Below, one piece after another: positions 1-4,869 of a stretch of DNA of 7,502 bases. Each line of letters begins with the position of its first letter. The first letter of the stretch is position 1. The DNA comes from Clostridia bacterium (GTDB lineage: Bacteria > Bacillota > Clostridia > Oscillospirales > CAG-272), in NCBI GenBank assembly GCA_017466495.1, contig JAFTUB010000160.1, forward strand, positions 1 to 7,502, written 5' to 3'. Below the pieces are notes generated by a model, which was not told the origin of the DNA, made no database searches, and worked only from the letters and a program-made list of their open reading frames with translations. The position numbers and the translations under genes were made by a program.

Positions 1-520
1 GCTGATTGCCGCCCTCCGCACCGATGGCAGAGGTGTCTCGGTTGAACAGCAGGCTTGCTTTACTGCGCAAATATACCGCATCCTCGGACAGGAATACCGC
101 CGCCGGGGATGGGGAATGCAGTTGGTTCTCGCAGGAGAGCACACCGCTGAAGCCACCGATCTACTCAATTATCTCAGCGCCGAGGGTGCCCTGCCCCACA
201 CCTTAATTCTTACCGACAATCCTCCCGCCGGGCTGAATTTTCCCGCTGCCTACGCCCCGGGATACTGCTCTCCCGAGGACACACGCCGCGGCATCACCGG
301 ATTTGCCGCCGCGTATCCCATGGGATGCTGCCGCGGCCTGTGGGGAAGCGCCCCCGCCTATCTCCGCCTTCCCGAGCAGGATTATCTCCGCCGCCTGCTT
401 TGTACCCAGATGGGCGCGTGGCTGGACAGCGGCCTTTATCCCGCCGCCCTGGGAAAAGAAACAGACTTAATCGCCGGGATCCTCTGCGGCGGAGACACGT
501 TCTTCACGCACGCGCTGTAA
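1..520 (+). CDS. uxaC: Glucuronate (uronate) isomerase-like protein, C-terminal part (5'-truncated by window)
   Basis: The reading frame is open from base 2 to the TAA at 518-520 and gives about 172 residues with no credible internal start, so the N-terminal two thirds lie outside the window. From memory of the family (uronate isomerase, COG1904, usually about 470 residues), the order of blocks matches the UxaC C-terminus: 'RGWGMQL' (family GWVMQLHIGA), 'LPHTLIL' (family LPKTILY), then 'YLRRLLCTQMGAW' (family YFRRILCNLLGQW) and a short tail ending the way UxaC does. Canonical UxaC interconverts glucuronate/fructuronate and galacturonate/tagaturonate in the cytoplasm. Several hallmark residues are changed here: the His of HIGA is absent, the stretch after it is about 20 residues shorter, the WWFND block is not recognisable, and the TDSRS block reads GSAPA. 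It may be a divergent subgroup with another substrate, or a low-activity paralogue. The fold assignment is fairly secure; the exact activity is not. Confidence 0.72.
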   Translation, partial: LIAALRTDGRGVSVEQQACFTAQIYRILGQEYRRRGWGMQLVLAGEHTAEATDLLNYLSAEGALPHTLILTDNPPAGLNFPAAYAPGYCSPEDTRRGITGFAAAYPMGCCRGLWGSAPAYLRLPEQDYLRRLLCTQMGAWLDSGLYPAALGKETDLIAGILCGGDTFFTHAL

Positions 521-525
521 CATTA

Positions 526-561
526 AAGCAAGGTGCCGCGCAAATGCGCGGCACCTTGCTT
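526..561. terminator. Bidirectional hairpin terminator between uxaC-like gene and merR
   Basis: A perfect inverted repeat with 16-bp arms (526-541 and 546-561) and a 4-base loop (AAAT) starts 5 bases after the uxaC-like stop codon. Its other edge touches the stop codon of the convergent merR gene (561-563). The arms begin and end AAGCAAG/CTTGCTT, giving an A-rich and a T-rich foot. The T-tract beyond the stem is poor on both sides, so termination probably relies on stem strength and the stem-end Ts. Position between convergent genes fits a shared terminator. Confidence 0.82.
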
Positions 562-1472
562 CAATATTCGGTGGAACGGTCGTACAGATAATCGCTGACC
601 CAGCGGTTGAAGCAGAGAAAATACACACAGGCCACCTCCACCAGCACCATCAGAAGTGCCAGGGCGAACAGCCACCATGATCCGGTTTCCTGCACCCATT
701 GGCTGGTATTGCCAAATTCATCGTAGCTGTGGATGACCTGTTTTGCGGGGATCAGATCCGCCATCCCTGCCCCGATGAACAGGGCATTTCCCGCGTGGAG
801 GAAGGCCAGTACGATCCGAAGCCAGGTCACACCCCGGCGGAAGAAAATAAACACCGCCACCGCAATGGCAATGCAGATCAGGAAGGCCAACAGCGAACCG
901 TCGGTTGAGCTCACCGCCAGCAAGAGGGAGTAGCCGAAGGAGAGCCAATACCAGATGGCGTAAATCAGCATAACGATCCGCCCGCGGGCTACGCTTCGAT
1001 CCAGCTGATCGCAGGCATCCTCGGAAGCATAACCGCCGCGCTCGCAAAACTCGCGGAAGCTGGGCTCTTTTGTCCGCGGGACTGCACCGTTGGTATAATC
1101 GCGGGTTACTTCCCGGGGCGCTAAAGCCCGGCAAAGCTCCTCCGCATTGGCGGGAGGATCGGTGAGCTCCTCCAGCGCACCGAGAATGCGTCCCTGCTCC
1201 CCCTGTTCCCGCACCAGCCTTGCCTGAAAGTTTTTCAGAATATTGGGAATCAGGTGGGGCTCATTGAAAACGTCTTTGATCTCACCAAGCGAGAATCCCG
1301 CGCTTCGCAGGCAGGCGATCTGCTGCAGCTCGGCAATGTGGTACTCCTCAAATTCCAGGTAGACCCGTCCCCGCACCTCGGTGCGGATGGGCGTGAGCAA
1401 GCCCTCCTCACAGTACAGGCGCACCGCACGCTCACTAAGGCCTGTGCGGCTGCAAACCTCCTTCATTTTCAC
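561..1472 (-). CDS. MerR-family transcriptional regulator with C-terminal four-helix membrane domain
   Basis: The N-terminus is a MerR winged helix-turn-helix: 'MKEVCSRTGLSERAVRLYCE' followed by EGLLTP, a wing with RVYLEFEEY, then LQQIACLRSAGFSLGEIK. A helical segment rich in Glu/Arg/Gln (about residues 75-105) would be the dimerisation coiled coil. After a polar linker (about 105-165) come four hydrophobic segments, at about 168-189, 195-213, 218-240 and 268-290, ending in a short polar tail. Typical MerR proteins have a soluble effector domain here, so this is a membrane-anchored one-component regulator whose ligand is unknown. Start choice: the ATG at 1478 is only 1 base from the Shine-Dalgarno AAAGGAG (1486-1480), too close to be used. 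The GTG at 1472 has a 7-base spacing and gives an N-terminus (MKMKEV) typical of the family; the ATG at 1466 is the fallback. From GTG the protein is 303 residues. It is divergent from the esterase gene and carries its own MerR-type operator. Confidence 0.9.
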   Translation of the reverse strand: MKMKEVCSRTGLSERAVRLYCEEGLLTPIRTEVRGRVYLEFEEYHIAELQQIACLRSAGFSLGEIKDVFNEPHLIPNILKNFQARLVREQGEQGRILGALEELTDPPANAEELCRALAPREVTRDYTNGAVPRTKEPSFREFCERGGYASEDACDQLDRSVARGRIVMLIYAIWYWLSFGYSLLLAVSSTDGSLLAFLICIAIAVAVFIFFRRGVTWLRIVLAFLHAGNALFIGAGMADLIPAKQVIHSYDEFGNTSQWVQETGSWWLFALALLMVLVEVACVYFLCFNRWVSDYLYDRSTEY

Positions 1473-1479
1473 GGTCATT

Positions 1480-1486
1480 CTCCTTT
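1480..1486 (-). promoter_or_regulatory. Ribosome binding site that sets the merR start at GTG
   Basis: On the minus strand AAAGGAG ends one base before ATG 1478, seven before GTG 1472 and thirteen before ATG 1466. Spacing favours GTG 1472. Confidence 0.65.
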
Positions 1487-1508
1487 CGTCGGGGGGATTT
1501 CTGTCTGT

Positions 1509-1539
1509 ATTATAGCATCTTACCTTGGGTAAGAGTCAA
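1509..1539 (-). promoter_or_regulatory. merR promoter with over-long 19-bp spacer
   Basis: Read on the minus strand, a -35 box TTGACT (1539-1534) and a consensus -10 box TATAAT (1514-1509) are separated by 19 bases instead of the usual 17. A start point near 1502 would give a leader of about 30 bases before the GTG. Stretched 19-20-bp spacers are the hallmark of promoters controlled by MerR-family proteins, which bind between the boxes and twist the DNA to activate. Confidence 0.82.
1518..1534. promoter_or_regulatory. MerR-type operator dyad inside the merR promoter spacer
   Basis: A perfect dyad TCTTACC-TTG-GGTAAGA (7+3+7) lies almost entirely within the 19-bp spacer and touches the -35 box. 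Its size, centre and place between -35 and -10 match known MerR-family operators. The nearest MerR gene is the one this promoter reads, so autoregulation is the direct inference. The operator is about 55 bases from the esterase -35 box, so direct control of that gene is less likely. Confidence 0.82.
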
Positions 1540-1589
1540 CAGAGGTGCGCAATCCTTAACAAAATATTCACATTCACCGTCCATCCGAC

Positions 1590-1618
1590 TTGACAATGGA
1601 AAATTCTGCTGTTATAAT
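1590..1618 (+). promoter_or_regulatory. Sigma-A promoter of the serine hydrolase gene
   Basis: A perfect consensus -35 TTGACA (1590-1595) and perfect -10 TATAAT (1613-1618) are spaced by exactly 17 bases. Transcription would begin near 1625, leaving a leader of about 25 bases that contains the Shine-Dalgarno. This predicts strong, largely constitutive expression unless a repressor acts; I see no clear dyad overlapping it. Confidence 0.9.
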
Positions 1619-1650
1619 ATACTCAATTCCCATGTGCGAAGGAGAAAAAA

Positions 1651-2793
1651 ATGAACTTCCAATACCTGACCGAATATATTGACCGCCTGTACGAAACCGA
1701 GGGAATCCCCTCTTCCGATATGGTCGTGTATCAGCACGGAGAGCCGATTTACCGTCACAGCGCCGGATTCCAGGATGTGGAGACCCGTGAACCGCTGCGA
1801 CGTGATGCCCTCTATTTCATGTACTCCGCCACCAAGCTGCTCACCGTCACCGCGGGGATGCAGCTGCTGGAAAAAGGCAAATTCCTGCTCAACGATCCCG
1901 TCTCCGATTATCTGCCCGAATTCACCTCCATGAAGGTCAAGGAGAAGGACGAGGCAGGCAATACCGTGCTGGTTCGCGCTGAACCCATGCGGGTGCGGGA
2001 TCTCTTCTGCATGACCTCTGGGCTGGATTACGCCGCACGTTCTCCCGAGATCATGGCCTGCGTCGCCGAGCATGACGGTGAGCCCACCACGGCAGATATT
2101 GTCCGCGCCATTGCCACCCGTCCCCTCTCCTTCCAGCCCGGGACCCATTGGGCGTACAGCCTCTCCCACGATGTGCTGCTTCGTTTGGTAGAAGCAGTGG
2201 CCGATCAGACCTTCGCTGACTACGCCAAGGCGAATATTTTTGACCCCATCGGCATGGAGAGCACCTTCATGCACTATGATGAAAGCCTTGCTCCCCGCAT
2301 GGCTGCCCAGTACCGTTTCAACGGGATGCTTGGGCGCGCCGTGGATGTGGGGCTCACCAACGAATACGTCTTCGGCTCAAAGCACGCCAGCGGCGGCGCA
2401 GGTGCCATCTCCTGCACCGATGACTATATCCGCTTCGCCGAGATGCTGACTCACATGGGGCTTGCCCCCAACGGTACGCGGATCCTGGCGGAATCCACAG
2501 TGGAGCTGATGCGGCGGGATTGCCTGAACGAGTCCTCCCGCCCCGATTTCAACTGGCCGCGGATGCGTGGCTACAGCTACGGCTTCGGCGTGCGCGTCCT
2601 GCAGGATCCTGCCCTGTCGGGTACCCTCTCTTCGGTGGGTGAATTCGGCTGGGGCGGCGCGGCGGGTGCTTATGTTCACTGTGACCCCGCCAAGGAACTG
2701 ACCATCGTCTACCTTCAGCATATGCTCAACAACAAAGAAGATATCGTACATCCCCGCCTGAGAAACCTGGTCTACGCGGCGCTGGAGTATTGA
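1651..2793 (+). CDS. Serine hydrolase of the class C beta-lactamase / family VIII esterase fold
   Basis: This 380-residue protein is a member of the beta-lactamase-related serine hydrolase family (PF00144). The nucleophile motif SxxK is S59-A-T-K62 in 'FMYSATKLLTVTAGMQLLEK'. The second motif is Y169-S-L, where class C beta-lactamases have YxN. Near the C-terminus is W334-G-G ('EFGWGGAAGAY') in place of KTG. SxxK with YSL and WGG is the pattern of family VIII carboxylesterases such as EstB, so an ester- or amide-hydrolysing role is more likely than antibiotic resistance. 'RVRDLFCMTSGLDY' and 'NDPVSDYLPEF' are further family hallmarks. There is no signal peptide or membrane segment, so it should be cytoplasmic, unlike true penicillin-binding proteins. 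Length is normal for the family and the gene looks intact. The start is supported by GGAG at 1641-1644, six bases upstream, and by the consensus promoter. It stands alone, divergent from merR and convergent with the secA operon. The substrate cannot be inferred. Confidence 0.93.
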   Translation: MNFQYLTEYIDRLYETEGIPSSDMVVYQHGEPIYRHSAGFQDVETREPLRRDALYFMYSATKLLTVTAGMQLLEKGKFLLNDPVSDYLPEFTSMKVKEKDEAGNTVLVRAEPMRVRDLFCMTSGLDYAARSPEIMACVAEHDGEPTTADIVRAIATRPLSFQPGTHWAYSLSHDVLLRLVEAVADQTFADYAKANIFDPIGMESTFMHYDESLAPRMAAQYRFNGMLGRAVDVGLTNEYVFGSKHASGGAGAISCTDDYIRFAEMLTHMGLAPNGTRILAESTVELMRRDCLNESSRPDFNWPRMRGYSYGFGVRVLQDPALSGTLSSVGEFGWGGAAGAYVHCDPAKELTIVYLQHMLNNKEDIVHPRLRNLVYAALEY

Positions 2794-2804
2794 TGAAATC
2801 AAGC

Positions 2805-2840
2805 AAGCCCCCGATCTGTCGTGTCGCAGATCGGGGGCTT
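2805..2840. terminator. Bidirectional terminator between serine hydrolase gene and the secA operon
   Basis: The arms AAGCCCCCGATCTG (2805-2818) and their perfect complement (2827-2840) form a 14-bp GC-rich stem with an 8-base loop. The stem can be extended by AGC/GCT past one bulged base. It sits 11 bases after the hydrolase stop codon and 12 bases from the stop of the convergent YwlG-type gene, so it can serve both. On the plus strand the foot is CTTTGCT and then ATTTAATT; there is no long T run. Confidence 0.87.
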
Positions 2841-2852
2841 TGCTGTGCTGAT

Positions 2853-3398
2853 TTAATTCTCGGGATAGCAAGCGCGGCTGCCGCCGATGTATTTCGGGCG
2901 GGTGCGAGCGCAGAGAATGTGTGCTTGGCCGATGTGGTCGATGGAAAGCCGCACGGGAACGGCCACGTCACGCAGGTGCATACCGATCAGCGTCCCGCCG
3001 ATGTCGAGACCGGCAGAAGCGCGAATGTGCTCCACCGCAACGGGATCAGTGAAATTCTCATAGGCGGTGGTGGCGAAGGAGCCGCCGGCCTTGGGCTGGG
3101 GACGAACCGATACGATCTCATAGCCGTAGCGCAGGGCGGCCTCCCGCTCCAGGATCAGGGCGCGGTTGAGGTGCTCACAACACTGCACCGCAAGATAGAT
3201 CCCCTCCTCGCAGAGGATGGGGTAAATGGCATGGAAAGCAGCCTGCGCAGCCTCAAGGCTGGAACCGTGACCGATGTGCTCCCCCACCATTTCGCTGGAG
3301 GAACAGCCGATCACCAAAAGATCGCCGCGCTGAAGTTTGGCAGCCGCAAGCAGCTCACGAATCGCCGTGGCGGCGGAAGTAGAAATCTCCTGATACAT
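2853..3398 (-). CDS. ywlG: TIGR01440 / YwlG-family (UPF0340) protein
   Basis: The sequence matches what I recall of the conserved Firmicutes family UPF0340 (Bacillus subtilis YwlG). Signatures include 'GDLLVIGCSSSEMVGEHIG' near the N-terminus, 'LAVQCCEHLNRALILEREAA' in the middle, 'VSVRPQPKAGGSFATTAYE', then 'GLDIGGTLIGMHLRDVAVPV' and an 'RPKYIGG' ending. The biochemical role of the family is unknown; the paired Cys-Cys-Glu-His and the Gly-rich loops are strongly conserved and look like a binding or catalytic site. It is a soluble cytoplasmic protein of normal length (181 residues). Start choice: an in-frame ATG lies at 3416, but the Shine-Dalgarno GAAAGGA (3414-3408) is inside that extension. 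It is nine bases from ATG 3398 and six from GTG 3401, so the shorter form is preferred. It is the last gene of the secA unit, 28 bases after the 471-aa membrane protein. Confidence 0.9.
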   Translation of the reverse strand: MYQEISTSAATAIRELLAAAKLQRGDLLVIGCSSSEMVGEHIGHGSSLEAAQAAFHAIYPILCEEGIYLAVQCCEHLNRALILEREAALRYGYEIVSVRPQPKAGGSFATTAYENFTDPVAVEHIRASAGLDIGGTLIGMHLRDVAVPVRLSIDHIGQAHILCARTRPKYIGGSRACYPEN

Positions 3399-3407
3399 CA
3401 CAATCAT

Positions 3408-3414
3408 TCCTTTC
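3408..3414 (-). promoter_or_regulatory. Ribosome binding site that sets the ywlG start
   Basis: GAAAGGA on the minus strand overlaps the upstream in-frame ATG (3416) and directly abuts a second ATG (3407), so neither can use it. ATG 3398 (9-base spacing) or GTG 3401 (6-base spacing) can. Confidence 0.6.
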
Positions 3415-3424
3415 ATTTATAGGC

Positions 3425-3443
3425 GGTCATTCGAGAAATGACC
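3425..3443. repeat. Small inverted repeat over the stop codon of the 471-aa membrane protein gene
   Basis: GGTCATT (3425-3431) and AATGACC (3437-3443) form a perfect 7-bp stem with a 5-base loop. It includes the TGA stop (3429-3427) and lies just upstream of the ywlG Shine-Dalgarno. With no T-tract on the minus strand it is not a terminator. It could modulate translation or RNA processing at this junction, or be chance. Confidence 0.4.
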
Positions 3444-4842
3444 ATGTTTTTTCTCTGGGTGCTTCAGTATGATCCTCGCCGATGATCAGGCAAAGATTCT
3501 CCGACAGCTCCCCCATCACCTTCCAGGCATAGATGGAAAAAATCAAGGTGGCGGCAAATTCCACCAACCACATGAACTCTATCTGCAGGCGGAGGGTCAC
3601 ATACCCTATCCCGCCAAGAGCCGAGAGCAGGGCCAATACGCCGAGAAAAATGAACTGTTTCTTCTGTTCGCGCAGGAATTCCCGCGCATTGTTCTCACGC
3701 TCATTCGCCAAATAATGCCGGCACAGGCGGTAGAGGTAGGCGCAAAGTGCAATTACCGTAATGAAGAAGGCGGCCTGGGTCAGCACCGTACTGCCGGTGA
3801 ACAGTTGATAGGCGGCGTAAGCCGCGGGCTTACGAAGGATCAGCTCGATGTAGTAGGTCTGGAAGAAGTTCCACCCCAACACAGCAGTCCCCACCGAAGC
3901 CGCGCCCCAAAGGCCGGCCAGAGCCAGGGGAAGCTGCCAGCCATTCAAACAGCGGCGCAGGCGAAGCAGAGCAAAAATCACAACAAGGGCGGGAATCACA
4001 TCGGGGAGAACGTTGATGTCGTCGAAATAAAAGTCAAGGGTAAGAAACCCGCCGATTCCCAACAGGGCGAGGGCAAAACGCAAAGTTCGACGGGTAAAAA
4101 GCTTCTCGCAAGGCAGAACCTCGGCCACATAGCGCTCCAGCAAACGGGCAGCGAAGGGACGGTCGGCATAAAGTCGGATGGCAAACCGAAGCATCCGCAC
4201 CAGCCATACAATGCCCACCACCAGCATAATGATCAGGGCGAAGAAGAGGAACAGGCCGTAGAAATCATAAAGATTGCGGTCGAAGTTGGTGACGTAGCCC
4301 GAATTATCGAAGGCAGCGTACGCCAGGGAGGAAAGCTCGGGCAAAAGAGCCAGCACATTGCGGCAGATGAAGAAGGCAATGGTGGCGGTCTTCATCTGCT
4401 CAGGGAGCGTGCGGATGGCCCGCTTCCGTTTTGACGCGGACCCGTACCCGGCGGGATCTCCGTCCGAGATGATCAGCGCATAGATCCCATTGAAGAAGGC
4501 ACACCACGCGGGAATGGCATAGATGAATTCCAGCACTGCAAAGACAAAGGTCAGGAGCAGGCGGGTATTGGGCAGCTCGTGGGGAGCCACCATGAAGATC
4601 ATCCACAGATTGCTGCCAAACTTCAGCGCATCGATCACAGCCATGCGCGTAAAGCCGCGCTTGGCCTCATCCAGCTGCGAGGAAAGGTCCGCTGCGCGGC
4701 GGAGCGAAGCCCACAGCAGCAGATAGCCGATGAAGTCGGGCAAGAAGTCGAGTACAGCAACAAGCGGATTGAAGAAGAAGATCACAGCCGGGATCAGCAG
4801 ACCGAAGCCAATCTTCTTCACTGAAACAGGGGCACATCCCAT
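3427..4842 (-). CDS. Polytopic membrane protein of unknown function (about 10-11 transmembrane helices)
   Basis: I do not recognise a named family. The 471-residue product is mostly membrane: hydrophobic segments lie near residues 11-31, 34-48, 69-87, 95-125, 152-176, 194-219, 253-270, 276-295, 302-322, 352-373, 396-414 and 421-442, with basic loops (for example SKRKR at 137-141) and a short acidic tail. There is no cleavable signal peptide; the first helix should be an anchor. The N-terminal block 'FNPLVAVLDFLPDFIGY' followed by LLLWASLRR resembles a motif I recall from many uncharacterised Clostridia membrane proteins. It seems to recur weakly near 275-298 ('DINVLPDVIPALVVIFALLR'), suggesting a duplicated architecture. 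The start is firm: AAAGGAG at 4856-4850 is 7 bases from ATG 4842. It is third in the secA-led unit, 27 bases after the 239-aa gene. No catalytic motif or transporter signature is visible, so a transport or membrane-organising role is only a guess. Confidence 0.85.
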   Translation of the reverse strand: MGCAPVSVKKIGFGLLIPAVIFFFNPLVAVLDFLPDFIGYLLLWASLRRAADLSSQLDEAKRGFTRMAVIDALKFGSNLWMIFMVAPHELPNTRLLLTFVFAVLEFIYAIPAWCAFFNGIYALIISDGDPAGYGSASKRKRAIRTLPEQMKTATIAFFICRNVLALLPELSSLAYAAFDNSGYVTNFDRNLYDFYGLFLFFALIIMLVVGIVWLVRMLRFAIRLYADRPFAARLLERYVAEVLPCEKLFTRRTLRFALALLGIGGFLTLDFYFDDINVLPDVIPALVVIFALLRLRRCLNGWQLPLALAGLWGAASVGTAVLGWNFFQTYYIELILRKPAAYAAYQLFTGSTVLTQAAFFITVIALCAYLYRLCRHYLANERENNAREFLREQKKQFIFLGVLALLSALGGIGYVTLRLQIEFMWLVEFAATLIFSIYAWKVMGELSENLCLIIGEDHTEAPREKTWSFLE

Positions 4843-4869
4843 AGGTAAGCTCCTTTCCTGTTTGCGGCA

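Noticed and set aside
1540..1589. Possible riboswitch or small RNA between the divergent promoters
   Set aside because: About 50 bases lie between the two -35 boxes, upstream of both start points, with no convincing dyad or conserved RNA motif by eye.
1612..2274. 220-residue minus-strand frame opposite the serine hydrolase
   Set aside because: It lies over the conserved SxxK and Y motifs of the real gene, has Gly/His-rich composition without family features, and starts inside the hydrolase with no ribosome binding site.
1651..2793. Antibiotic-resistance beta-lactamase
   Set aside because: There is no signal peptide, the KTG motif is replaced by WGG and YxN by YSL, which fits esterases of the same fold better.
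2790..3422. 210-residue plus-strand frame opposite ywlG, starting right after the hydrolase stop
   Set aside because: It runs through the terminator hairpin, and the opposite strand encodes a recognisable conserved protein. No Shine-Dalgarno precedes it.
3469..4434. 321-residue open frame on the plus strand, opposite the 471-aa membrane protein gene
   Set aside because: It is antisense to a well-supported gene, has no Shine-Dalgarno or promoter, and its translation is a low-complexity Gln/Gly/Lys/His-rich product typical of an antisense shadow in GC-rich DNA.
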